DNA of 41,072 nucleotides from Candidatus Poribacteria bacterium (lineage in GTDB: Bacteria > Poribacteria > WGA-4E > WGA-3G). Under the pieces are notes generated by a model. That model had not been told where the DNA came from. It did not search any database and was given only the letters and a program-made list of their open reading frames with translations. The stretch spans positions 1-41,072 of the forward strand of contig JAJECN010000052.1 in assembly GCA_022821965.1 (NCBI GenBank), in the 5' to 3' direction. Positions within the stretch are counted from its first letter, which is position 1. Each line of letters opens with the position of its first letter. The position numbers and the translations under genes are program-made. Shown here piece after piece: positions 32,695-40,137 of this stretch.

Positions 32695-33720
32695 ATGTAC
32701 CGTGTCGGTATCATCGGATTAGGCAGTATCGCCTCCCGTTATTCAACACCAGACGATGCTTACCCCTATTGTCACACGGGCGGCATCCGTTTTTGTGAAA
32801 CGACTGAATTGGTGGCAGTTGCGGACATGTCCGCTGAACGCCAAACAGAATTCCAGCAAGTTTGGGGCCCCGCTTTTCCAGAGGATTCCATAAACTATTA
32901 CGAAACAGATACACAGATGCTCGAAAGTGAAGATTTGGACATCGTTGCTGTCTGTGTACGCGGACCGCATCATTTCACGGTGATGCAGAACGTCCTGAAG
33001 GCGGACATCAAAGCCATATTCCTTGAAAAACCAGCTGGATGCTCCCTCGAAGAGGTTGACGCGATGACAGCGAGTGCTGACGCGAAAGGCATCCCTATCG
33101 TTGTTGACTATACGCGGCATTGGGCACCGCACCTCATCCGTCTCCAATCGCTCATCAAAGACGGACTCATCGGTGAGGTGCAAACCGTCATCGGCTACTG
33201 CGGTGGCGGTGTGCTCTCTTTCGCCATCCACACAACGGATATGATCTGCCAGTTCGCTGGCTACGATCCAGTCTCGGTGACAGGATTCGTTTCTGGAGGC
33301 GGTAATGTCCCAGAACCTTACGAACCTGAACCCGCGATTGTCGGTTCAACGATTCAATTTGAAAGCGGCGTTATCGGTTTTCACGTTGGAAATCATGGTA
33401 CACGAGGTGGATTTTCCGTTGATGTTCTCGGCAGCGAAGGAAGCGTTCAGACAGGATTCTATAGGGGCGCGACTGTGCATAAAGGCGGTGAATTGATTGA
33501 TAATGCGACCCTTGACCTTCCAGAAAACGCCGGTCCGTTCAATGTTGCATATAAACAGATTACGGACTACCTCGATGGCGGTCCGCTTCCCCATTGTGGA
33601 CGGGACGATTATACGGCTGTCAACGAAATCGGTTTTGCGACTATCGAAAGCGGCATAACCGGACAGACGATCCAACTCCCGGGTCAGAACAGGCAACGAC
33701 TCATCTTCGCGAACGGTTAA
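32695..33720 (+). CDS. Gfo/Idh/MocA family oxidoreductase (canonical motifs)
   Basis: This 341-residue protein has a Rossmann motif VGIIGLGSIASR (residues 4-15), the acidic strand end VAVADM, the canonical catalytic triplet E111-K112-P113 (IFLEKPAGCSLEE) and the second-domain His in SFAIHTTDMICQF. It should oxidise or reduce a sugar or cyclitol with NAD(P). AGGGAG lies 8-10 bases before ATG 32695. The selenoprotein gene begins 12 bases after its stop. Together with a strong promoter this points to a two-gene operon, so the two products may act on the same pathway (inference). Confidence 0.92.
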   Translation: MYRVGIIGLGSIASRYSTPDDAYPYCHTGGIRFCETTELVAVADMSAERQTEFQQVWGPAFPEDSINYYETDTQMLESEDLDIVAVCVRGPHHFTVMQNVLKADIKAIFLEKPAGCSLEEVDAMTASADAKGIPIVVDYTRHWAPHLIRLQSLIKDGLIGEVQTVIGYCGGGVLSFAIHTTDMICQFAGYDPVSVTGFVSGGGNVPEPYEPEPAIVGSTIQFESGVIGFHVGNHGTRGGFSVDVLGSEGSVQTGFYRGATVHKGGELIDNATLDLPENAGPFNVAYKQITDYLDGGPLPHCGRDDYTAVNEIGFATIESGITGQTIQLPGQNRQRLIFANG

Positions 33721-33732
33721 TACGGAGTGGGC

Positions 33733-34470
33733 ATGGCATCTGTATGGAAACTTGATCGTCTGTCTCGATTCTTTATGAAGTTTTACGGCGGTCAGCGGTA
33801 TCAAACATCTCCTAACACACCGCTGCGCTTGCCCTTGAGCGAATGTAGCGTTGCACTTATTACGACCGCCGGGTTCTTTCTCGATGGGCAGAACCCTTTT
33901 GAGAAGGGAGATTGTTCGTACCGCGAGATTCCAAATTCCATTCCGACCCAAGCACTTATAAATGGGCATAAAAGTGCGGCTTACGATGAACGCGGCATCG
34001 AAATTGATGCGAACCTTGCGTTCCCACTTGATAGATTCAGGGAGTTGGAGACAGAAGGTAAAATCGGTTCACTCAACCATAGACACTTCAGCTTTATGGG
34101 GTCGATTACAAAACCGCAACGCCTCATTAGGCAAACCGCCCCTGAAGTTGCACAGATGCTTAAAGCTGATGGTGTAGATGTTGCTTTCTTAACCCCTGTG
34201 TGACCGATGTGCAATCAATCTGTAGGATTGATACAACGTGCTGTTGAAGAAGCAGGAATTTCCACGGTTTCAATTACCCTTGCTGAAGGTATGACTAAGA
34301 AGATAAAACCACCGCGCGCGTTAGCCGTGCCATATCCATTTGGACATCCGCTCGGTGAACCGAACAACCCAGAATTGCAACACGCGATCATCGCTGAGGC
34401 ACTTGCACTTTTAGCAGCCGAAACACTGCCCCCTATCCTTCGCGCTTTCGTTAGGAATGGTATGCAGTAG
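33733..34470 (+). CDS. GrdB/PrdB-like selenoprotein with in-frame UGA (U157-P-M-C160)
   Basis: This 245-residue protein is read through a UGA codon at 34201-34203 as selenocysteine. Upstream and downstream segments are in the same frame and together match the 'glycine/sarcosine/betaine/D-proline reductase selenoprotein B' family: GSLNHRHFSFMGSI, then APEVAQMLKADGVDVAFLTP, then V-U157-P-M-C160-N-Q-S-V-G-L, then VPYPFGHPLGEPNNPELQ. Family members carry U-x-x-C or C-x-x-C at this redox site. A bacterial SECIS-like hairpin follows at 34208-34235. ATG 33733 has ACGGAG 5 bases upstream; the GTG at 33727 is less likely. True Grd/Prd partners (GrdA, GrdC, PrdA) are absent, so it is a stand-alone relative of unknown chemistry, paired here with a Gfo/Idh/MocA dehydrogenase. 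A nonsense mutation is the alternative reading. Confidence 0.82.
34208..34235 (+). promoter_or_regulatory. bacterial SECIS-like stem-loop in the selenoprotein gene
   Basis: An upper stem ATCAATC (34214-34220) pairs exactly with GATTGAT (34226-34232) around the 5-base loop TGTAG. TGT (34208-34210) can pair with ACA (34233-34235) below a GCA bulge. The loop begins 17 bases after the UGA and has G at its second position followed by U, as in known bacterial SECIS elements bound by SelB. Confidence 0.7.
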
Positions 34471-34508
34471 TTTTTAGCTGTCAGTTAAAAAGTACTATAG
34501 TTTGGACA

Positions 34509-34562
34509 ACTTACAAGCGATTCAAGTCAATCTTTACTTACAAGCGATTCAAGTCAATCTTT
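34509..34562 (+). repeat. 27-base perfect tandem repeat, two copies
   Basis: The unit begins ACTTACAAGCGATTCAAGTC and ends AATCTTT. It occurs at 34509-34535 and 34536-34562 without a mismatch, which suggests a recent duplication. Confidence 0.9.
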
Positions 34563-34650
34563 AAAAGAAGGTGTCTGCTCTCACCAAAAGCACGTTGTAT
34601 TTTCAGCGAGTTTAGAAACGCAAAGAAACCCGTAGAAAAATACACCTCTT

Positions 34651-34680
34651 TAGCCCCAGCGGGGCGAAATGTCTATAGAA
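34651..34680 (+). repeat. CCCC-palindrome dispersed repeat, copy 3
   Basis: TAGCCCCAGCGGGGCGA followed by AATGTCTATAGAA. This is the same family as 13061 and 13111 but with the AGC-centre variant. Confidence 0.75.
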
Positions 34681-34704
34681 GAAACCCAGACACCCCACCC
34701 TTCT

Positions 34705-34730
34705 TAGCCCCAGCGGGGCGATATGTGTAT
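34705..34730 (+). repeat. CCCC-palindrome dispersed repeat, copy 4
   Basis: TAGCCCCAGCGGGGCGA followed by TATGTGTAT, 54 bases after copy 3 in the same orientation. Confidence 0.75.
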
Positions 34731-34837
34731 CAATGAAATCTTATATTGACGCTTGAGCGGTTCTCATTCATCTTGGTTATTACGCAAGCAATCCTAAAAA
34801 TTGTCCAAAGTTTAGTAAAAAGCAGTTTGATTTAAAA

Positions 34838-34883
34838 AAATCATCTTTTAACTGATAACTAAAGACTGATAACTGATAACCAT
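34838..34883 (+). repeat. CAGTTAT-heptamer interspersed repeat, copy 4 (right half)
   Basis: AACTGATAACTAAAGACTGA and following heptamers end in GATAACCATTAAAAGGAG. The repeat runs directly into the ribosome-binding site of the gene at 34899, as in copies 1-3. A matching left-half fragment lies at 34478-34492. Confidence 0.7.
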
Positions 34884-34898
34884 TAAAAGGAGAATTCC

Positions 34899-35960
34899 AT
34901 GGACAAGATCAGAGTCGGTATTATCGGATGTGGCGGCATCTTCAGAGGTCTCCACGCTCCCTACTACCAAGAACCGACACGCCGTGCGGACATCGTTGCA
35001 ATCGCTGACATCAACGAAACATCTGCAAACGAACAAGCAGATCAATTCGGTGCAGATGCCTATACAGACTACCGCGCACTTCTCGATAGACAGGATATAG
35101 ACGCAGTCGATGTCTGTGTCCACCCGGGTCCACACCTTGAAATCACGCGTGCCGCGACCGCTGCTGGCAAACACATTTTGATGGAGAAACCGATGTGTTG
35201 TAACGTCGCGGAAGGCGAGGAAATGATTGCAGCTGCTGAGAATGCTGGTGTCCTCCTAATGGTCGCCTACATGATGCGGTTCAGTCCCGGATATATGAAA
35301 CTAAAATCGTTGTTAGACGATGGCACGCTTGGCACGCTACAGATGGCGTATTCCAATCAGGTCGGTTGGTTCTCACCGGAACGGCATCCATGGCTCTTTG
35401 TGAAGGCAGAATCCGGCGGCATGTTGGTGGAACAAGCGATTCACGAACTCGATATCTGGTTGTGGTTATACGGGCCCGCTTCCACCGTTTATGGGTTCAC
35501 AAGCCATGTTCCGCTCGGCGGTACCTATCCGCCTCCCGAAGAAGCCGTAGAGAACAACGCCGTGCTGACCGTGCATTTCAAAAACGGCGGTGTCGGTATG
35601 ATGATTAAGAGTTGGGCATCTGAGATTCGGAACAGCGGTAACGGTCTGGTCACCAGCAAAGGTTCTGCGACGTTGATTCACAATGGACTCCGCTGGAAAA
35701 CCCACGATATGGCATCTGAGGAAGAATTCACTGCTCCTGTGCCAGATGATGGGACCTATCGCAATATGCCGGAGGAGCGGCGGCAGCAGCGATATTGGGG
35801 TGTCGCTGCGAAAGGAACAAGCATCGACCATTGGCTCCAATGCATCGCTGGTGAGGCAGAACCGACAACCCACGGACGCATCGGCAGAGACGGCATCGAG
35901 TTGGCAGAAGCAACGTATCGTTCTTCCCAGATTGGTGCACCGATTTCGTTGCCACTGTAG
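34899..35960 (+). CDS. Gfo/Idh/MocA family oxidoreductase (canonical motifs)
   Basis: This 353-residue protein has Rossmann motif VGIIGCGGIFRG (6-17), acidic strand end VAIADINE, the catalytic triplet E96-K97-P98 (ILMEKPMCCN) and second-domain QAIHELDIWLWLYG with the conserved His and Asp. It is predicted to be a cytoplasmic NAD(P)-dependent sugar or polyol dehydrogenase. AAAAGGAG lies 8 bases before the ATG, immediately after a heptamer repeat. No neighbour is close enough to define an operon. The substrate is not determinable. Confidence 0.92.
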   Translation: MDKIRVGIIGCGGIFRGLHAPYYQEPTRRADIVAIADINETSANEQADQFGADAYTDYRALLDRQDIDAVDVCVHPGPHLEITRAATAAGKHILMEKPMCCNVAEGEEMIAAAENAGVLLMVAYMMRFSPGYMKLKSLLDDGTLGTLQMAYSNQVGWFSPERHPWLFVKAESGGMLVEQAIHELDIWLWLYGPASTVYGFTSHVPLGGTYPPPEEAVENNAVLTVHFKNGGVGMMIKSWASEIRNSGNGLVTSKGSATLIHNGLRWKTHDMASEEEFTAPVPDDGTYRNMPEERRQQRYWGVAAKGTSIDHWLQCIAGEAEPTTHGRIGRDGIELAEATYRSSQIGAPISLPL

Positions 35961-36064
35961 AAAATAATCTGGCAGAAGCCCAATTCTGTTTTTGTTGTAC
36001 GGGTGCCCGTTCCTCACTACTTTTTCATACGCAGGAATGAGTTGTAATGTTGTAATGAAAAAAT

Positions 36065-36092
36065 TTGTGTTTTTTTTAGAAATTGGTATAAT
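36065..36092 (+). promoter_or_regulatory. sigma70 promoter for the gene at 36175
   Basis: TTGTGT (36065-36070), a 16-base T-rich spacer and a perfect TATAAT (36087-36092). The start is near 36099, leaving a leader of about 75 bases. Confidence 0.6.
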
Positions 36093-36174
36093 TTACTAAG
36101 TTTCTGTGTTTCTATCTTGTTCCTTGTGAATTGTCCTAAGTAAAACAAACCCTCAAAACTACTTTTGAAGGGAT

Positions 36175-36846
36175 GTGGTTAAGATTACAAGAGAAGAATT
36201 TTTAAAATACTACGATTCAGCAGTTTACTCAGCCAAGCTGCGGGTTCCAAGATCAGGTCCCAACTTAGCTGTGAGAAATACCGCCCGCATCAATGACGCT
36301 GTTTCTTATGGGCGGAATGTTTATGCTATTGCCTTAGATCTTTTAGTTGATAGGCGCGCCGCTAATGTAGTACAGCATGAAGTGTTCTGTCGCACTGTAG
36401 AGCAGACTCACAATTTTTCTGTCGCAGATGTGTGGCGTGGTAACTCGTGTTGGGAAGGGCTTCAAAACCTCACTATAGCTGCCGCAGTTGATATTTTGTG
36501 TTTACCTGAAGAAAATAACCCACTATCGCGCCCATTGATTGGGGGCGCGCAATTAATTGATGAGATAAACAGTAAATGGTGGGGGATTTTAGCACTGACC
36601 TTCCGACTCAGAGGTTTGCTTGAATTTCAGGTAGGGTGTCTCACTGTTTTAAAAAAGCCTCTCCAAGAGATAGCGGAACGCCTTTCTAAGACAGAACCTG
36701 AAATTCAATTGCTGTACCGAACAACCATCACGGAAATAAAGAACGCTATTGACCAGTGGGCGCAAACTGAGATTTCAGCAGCAAACGAACGTTTCACTGA
36801 AGTCGAGGAAATCAAAAGACACTACGATTACGGGAGGACATTATGA
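36175..36846 (+). CDS. hypothetical helical protein
   Basis: This is a 223-residue protein with no family I can name. It looks mostly alpha-helical (DAVSYGRNVYAIALDLLVDRR; GLQNLTIAAAVDILCL; TTITEIKNAIDQWAQTEISAA), with no signal peptide. R-T-V-E-Q-T-H around residue 73 has the spacing of a HEPN R-x4-6-H motif, but this is not enough for a call. The start is GTG 36175; a GAAGGG lies very close upstream, and an ATG two bases earlier is in a different, short frame, so the start is uncertain. It overlaps the next gene by 4 bases (ATGA), so the two are coupled. Confidence 0.65.
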   Translation: MVKITREEFLKYYDSAVYSAKLRVPRSGPNLAVRNTARINDAVSYGRNVYAIALDLLVDRRAANVVQHEVFCRTVEQTHNFSVADVWRGNSCWEGLQNLTIAAAVDILCLPEENNPLSRPLIGGAQLIDEINSKWWGILALTFRLRGLLEFQVGCLTVLKKPLQEIAERLSKTEPEIQLLYRTTITEIKNAIDQWAQTEISAANERFTEVEEIKRHYDYGRTL

Positions 36847-37988
36847 GGATCGGTGTCGTCTACTCTGGGGAACAGATACAACCGTGGCCATTTCGTGCCT
36901 TGTACCCTGTTCAATTGCGTGTAAACTGCATTGCAAATTCCAGTGTCATTCCCGAAAACCGTGTCCGTGTTGAAGAGTTCGCGTCATTCTTCGAGTGTGA
37001 TTTCTTTGAGAGCCCTGAAGAAATGTTCAATACAACGAAGCCGAAGTTAGATGGTGTTATCATTGTCTCAGAGGAGGCGGCAAGCGTGCCGCGTGCCCAA
37101 CTCATTGAATCAGCCCTTGCTGCAGGTATCAATGTTTTAGCTCCGGCAGCACCTGGCTCTTTAGAAGAGGGGATCCGCCTTGCTGCAGCATCTGAAAAAT
37201 ATAAACGGCTTGTCATGACAGGAACAAGGTTCATATTTGGCAGCTGTATTCAGGAAATCTTACGTATTGTAAGTAGTTCGGGGTTCGGAATTATTCAGGA
37301 CATGCGGTTCTTGCTCGGAATCGGACGCGTGCCGTATTTAAACGACTTGTTGAAGTTTGGAGACTTGCATTTCCAGATTGTCTTTGAGATCGTCCGTCGG
37401 CTCTTTGTAGAATATACGGTGCTGCCTGAAGAAGCGACCGTAATGGCTTCGAGGAATGGAGCACCGAACATCGCCTGCACTCTCAGGTTTCCGCAGGGTG
37501 CGCTTTGTACTTTCTGCCAGACTTCTAACCGTCAATGGGGAAACGACTCTTATCATAAAATTGAAATTACAGGTGGTGCCTCTTACATCTGGAGTGACCT
37601 GCAGACTTGGAAATGTTTCTCTATGGAGAACACTTTCAGGATGGGCGGCGGAGATGAGGAAATCTCGGCTAATATACAAGGCTCCTCCGGTCAACTTAAG
37701 GAGTTCTGTTTAGCTATTGAAGGCAATCGCGAACCTTATGCGGGCACGCTCCGGAGCACTTTGCCCGCGCTGTGGTTCCGAGAAAGATTACAAGACTGTA
37801 TTGAACACGGACAGACCAGTCTAAAACTGAGTGAGATTCGTGCGAACGCAGATGCTGAAATTCAACGACTGACCTCTCAGTTCGATGTTGATCCACAAAA
37901 CGGGGCGTCCCGACGTCAGAAGGCACTGCTCTTAGGTAAACGTGGTGATTTCTCCTTAGCACTTGCCGAGTACCACCAAACTTTGTGA
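36843..37988 (+). CDS. divergent Gfo/Idh/MocA-like protein with TPR-like tail
   Basis: This 381-residue protein starts as a Rossmann-like domain (MRIGVVYSGEQIQPWPFRAL), but the Gly-rich loop is not GxGxxG. The order that follows fits the family: LDGVIIVSEEAASVPRA, a helix, INVLAPAAPGSLEEGIRLAA, KRLVMTGTRFIFG, then a second domain (GDLHFQIVFEIVRRLF; ITGGASYIWSD). The EKP triplet is replaced by APA, so the catalytic Lys is missing. The last 30 residues (DPQNGASRRQKALLLGKRGD, then FSLALAEYHQTL) resemble one tetratricopeptide repeat. It is translated together with the unknown gene before it (ATGA overlap, GGGAGG upstream). It may be a non-catalytic sensor, given the regulator gene that follows (inference). 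Confidence 0.7.
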   Translation: MRIGVVYSGEQIQPWPFRALYPVQLRVNCIANSSVIPENRVRVEEFASFFECDFFESPEEMFNTTKPKLDGVIIVSEEAASVPRAQLIESALAAGINVLAPAAPGSLEEGIRLAAASEKYKRLVMTGTRFIFGSCIQEILRIVSSSGFGIIQDMRFLLGIGRVPYLNDLLKFGDLHFQIVFEIVRRLFVEYTVLPEEATVMASRNGAPNIACTLRFPQGALCTFCQTSNRQWGNDSYHKIEITGGASYIWSDLQTWKCFSMENTFRMGGGDEEISANIQGSSGQLKEFCLAIEGNREPYAGTLRSTLPALWFRERLQDCIEHGQTSLKLSEIRANADAEIQRLTSQFDVDPQNGASRRQKALLLGKRGDFSLALAEYHQTL

Positions 37989-38073
37989 ATTCGCCCACGT
38001 ACCTAACCGGCGAGCGATTTCTGTAACCAATGTTTATGAAGGTAATTTTTCATTAAAAAGCAGGGAAAACAAA

Positions 38074-39162
38074 ATGCATGGGAAAACTACGACTCAGATG
38101 CAGAACGTTACCAGGAATATTATCGGCGAATCGGCGCAGATGCAAGAGGTCTTTCGATCCGTAAACTTAGTCGCCCCTACAGAAGCAACTGTTCTCATTA
38201 CCGGTGAAACAGGCGTTGGCAAAGAGATTATCGCGCAAGCCATTCATGACAATAGTCCGCGTAAAAATGAGCCTTTTAAAGTAATCAACTGTGGGGCGTT
38301 TGCTCCAGAACTCATTCAAAGCGAACTCTTTGGACATGAAGAAGGGGCTTTTACAACCGCTATTAGGAAGCATCGCGGTATATTTGAACAGGCAAACGGT
38401 GGAACCTTGTTCTTGGATGAAGTCAGTGAGATGTCGCCTGAAGTCCAAGTGAAATTTCTGCGTGTCTTGGAACAGCAAGAATTTTCACCGGTCGGTAGCG
38501 AAGAAATAATTAAAGTGGATGTCCGAGTGGTAGCGGCAACAAACAGGAACCTTAAAACCGCGGTTAATAGAAAAAGATTTCGAGAAGATCTCTACTATCG
38601 ACTGAACCTCTTTCGTGTTCAGATTCCACCGCTCCGTAACAGGCGTTCGGATATCGCACCCTTGGCGTTTGATTTTCTCACCCAATTAAGCGAGAATTAC
38701 GATAAATTGATCATCGGTATAACCCCGGAGGCGGTTAAATATCTTCAGAGTATCAATTGGTACGGTAATGTGCGAGAACTCAGAAACGTAATAGAAACCG
38801 CACTTATCTTTGCAGAGGGCGAAGAATTAAAAAAAGAGGACATCGAAATGGCAATAAAAAACCTAAATGAAGCTGACGAACACTCAGATACTGACTCGGA
38901 AGCGTTTAGAGATTCATTCTCAAATGAAGTAGAGCCTTCACAAGAACCTAATGGAGACCCGCACATAACACCTGAAGATGTCAGGGGTAAATTATGGGAG
39001 CTCGTCCAGACCGGAACGATGTCCGAGATAACCTCTTATATTAGCCTTATGAGGTATGAGGCAGAAATTCTTCACTACTCCAAACGGGACATTGCCAAAC
39101 GTCTCCAAATATCTGTGCCGACCTTGGATAAATATCGGACATTGGCTGAGAAAAACACCTAA
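38074..39162 (+). CDS. AAA+ sigma54-activator-like protein with GAFTTA loop
   Basis: This 362-residue protein is a bacterial enhancer-binding protein of the NtrC AAA+ type, without a receiver domain. Walker A is GETGVGKE (44-51), followed by INCGAFAPELIQSELFGHEEGAF. The sigma54-contact loop is G91-A-F-T-T-A96 instead of GAFTGA. Walker B is TLFLDE (111-116), sensor I is AATNRNL, and the arginine-finger region is FREDLYYRLNLF. A linker (270-305) is acidic and disordered. The C-terminal HTH-like segment is KRDIAKRLQISVPTLDKYRT. ATG 38074 is chosen over upstream frame positions because AGGG precedes it. It lies 85 bases after the Gfo-like gene. Because GAFTGA normally contacts sigma54, the Gly-to-Thr change may weaken that activity. 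Confidence 0.88.
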   Translation: MHGKTTTQMQNVTRNIIGESAQMQEVFRSVNLVAPTEATVLITGETGVGKEIIAQAIHDNSPRKNEPFKVINCGAFAPELIQSELFGHEEGAFTTAIRKHRGIFEQANGGTLFLDEVSEMSPEVQVKFLRVLEQQEFSPVGSEEIIKVDVRVVAATNRNLKTAVNRKRFREDLYYRLNLFRVQIPPLRNRRSDIAPLAFDFLTQLSENYDKLIIGITPEAVKYLQSINWYGNVRELRNVIETALIFAEGEELKKEDIEMAIKNLNEADEHSDTDSEAFRDSFSNEVEPSQEPNGDPHITPEDVRGKLWELVQTGTMSEITSYISLMRYEAEILHYSKRDIAKRLQISVPTLDKYRTLAEKNT

Positions 39163-39498
39163 AAAAGTCGATGCACTTCCGCGAAAACTTACCATTGTCT
39201 TTCCCCACCCACTTATCAATTTTGTAGACCCCTCCTAATTCACATATTCGTTAATCAATACGGTTACCTGAGAACCCATTTTTTTCTCAATAGGGACCAA
39301 CTTTGGCAAAACCAAAATTTTTCGTCTTTACAAAAAATTTGGCGCGCATCACAAAAATTTTTGCGTCTTTACATGACTTAGCGAAACCGGATCTCATTGA
39401 GTTCAGAATCAATATAATGTTAAAAACCCTGATTTTACAAGGTTGTATCATATCTGAACTTGTAGAACCCGTAATGACACTCAGAAGATTGCGAGAGT

Positions 39499-39514
39499 TG
39501 GCACAGTTTTTGCA
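39499..39514 (+). promoter_or_regulatory. sigma54 (-24/-12) promoter, exact consensus
   Basis: TGGCAC (39499-39504), 5 bases and TTGCA (39510-39514) match the sigma54 core consensus TGGCAC-N5-TTGCA/T at every specified base, preceded by the favoured T. Transcription would start near 39526. It lies 337 bases beyond the AAA+ activator-like gene and points into the gene-poor stretch. Confidence 0.7.
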
Positions 39515-39692
39515 AGTTCCGCTAACCAGGTCCTCATCGCAGGAAATGCGCGAAAGATATTGGCCACCCTTCAAAATTTACTGGATGGGGACTTGGGGGC
39601 ACACAAAAATTGGGTTAAAATAAAAAAATTGTTGTATTTTATTTTCTTTTTTGCCATAATATTTCTTGGCATCCGTAAAATCCAGTATGGAG

Positions 39693-39725
39693 TGGTTCGG
39701 CAACAGTTGCAGCTGTCCCGAACCA
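39693..39725 (+). repeat. hairpin with 8-bp stem TGGTTCGG/CCGAACCA
   Basis: Arms 39693-39700 and 39718-39725 are exact inverted repeats around a loop that holds a smaller ACAG/CTGT stem. The GGTTCGG/CCGAACC core resembles the palindromes at 40661 and 40731. It lies downstream of the sigma54 promoter. Confidence 0.55.
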
Positions 39726-39855
39726 TGGCACTGCCAAGGGTAAGTTGCCAGTGCGTGTTTAAGTATATCACATATCTCATTTGATATGCCTTATATTTTA
39801 AGCAGCGTCGTAATGTTTACGTGTCTTTTTTTAAAGATTCACGCGTAATTACGAA

Positions 39856-39948
39856 TGGACGTTGGAGACGGATTGCCGAGGTAGTCCCTTCTATCTCCCG
39901 TCTCCGCCCAACTGGCAATTGGGTATGCGTCTGAGAATACAACGTCCA
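39856..39948 (+). ncRNA. candidate structured RNA with three-way junction
   Basis: A 9-bp closing stem (TGGACGTTG 39856-39864 with CAACGTCCA 39940-39948) encloses two hairpins. The first is GAGACGG/CCGTCTC (39865-39871 with 39898-39904, plus an inner GAGG/CCTT). The second is CCCAA/TTGGG (39907-39911 with 39919-39923). A T-rich tract follows at 39959-39970. Three independent exact stems nested in 93 bases suggest a folded RNA, but no known family is recognised. Strand is inferred from the downstream T-tract. Confidence 0.45.
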
Positions 39949-40137
39949 AATACCCCAATTTTTTTATTTTTCTGCTGGTGTTGATCTCTACTTGGCAGTG
40001 GCTTGCTGCGCTCTGGTTTCATTGGCAATACGCTGGACATTAGCGCGTGAAAGGACTTATTGTTTTACGCGGTGTTTCTTTGCGCATTGCGTAAGTCACA
40101 TTGAATTCACATGATGTTATATCAAGGAGAAAATCTG

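Larger units (their letters stand above)
34471..34898. other. intergenic repeat array without a gene
   Basis: I see no gene here. The region starts with a CTGTCAGTTAAAAAG fragment (34478-34492) of the heptamer family. It then has a 27-base tandem repeat (34509-34562), two CCCCAGCGGGG palindromes (34651-34680, 34705-34730) and the heptamer right half (34838-34883). The outer heptamer halves could be one element split by later insertions. Confidence 0.6.
39163..40137. other. 975-base region with no confident gene; sigma54 promoter and strong secondary structure
   Basis: Open frames here (for example 39303-39623 and a TTG-started 39560-39784 frame with a hydrophobic segment LLYFIFFFAIIFLGI) lack ribosome-binding sites and recognisable motifs. 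The region is AT-rich. It has a near-direct repeat (TTTTTCGTCTTTACA near 39318 and TTTTTGCGTCTTTACA near 39357), a sigma54 promoter (39499-39514), a hairpin (39693-39725) and a three-way-junction fold (39856-39948). It may be non-coding RNA territory or a decayed gene. Confidence 0.55.

Noticed and set aside
34501-34735. CRISPR array from the direct repeats in this gap
   Set aside because: The 27-base repeat is a two-copy contiguous tandem without spacers, and the CCCC palindromes are a dispersed family. No cas genes are present.
36391-36411. HEPN toxin motif in the hypothetical protein at 36175
   Set aside because: An R-x5-H spacing alone is too weak and no partner antitoxin (MNT-like) gene is nearby.
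39303-39623. 106-residue plus-strand open frame in the gene-poor region
   Set aside because: No ribosome-binding site and no recognisable motif; it spans a near-direct repeat and the sigma54 promoter.
39982-39997. TTGGCAGTGGCTTGCT as a second sigma54 promoter
   Set aside because: The spacing between the GG and GC elements is one base too short. Sigma54 is strict about spacing.
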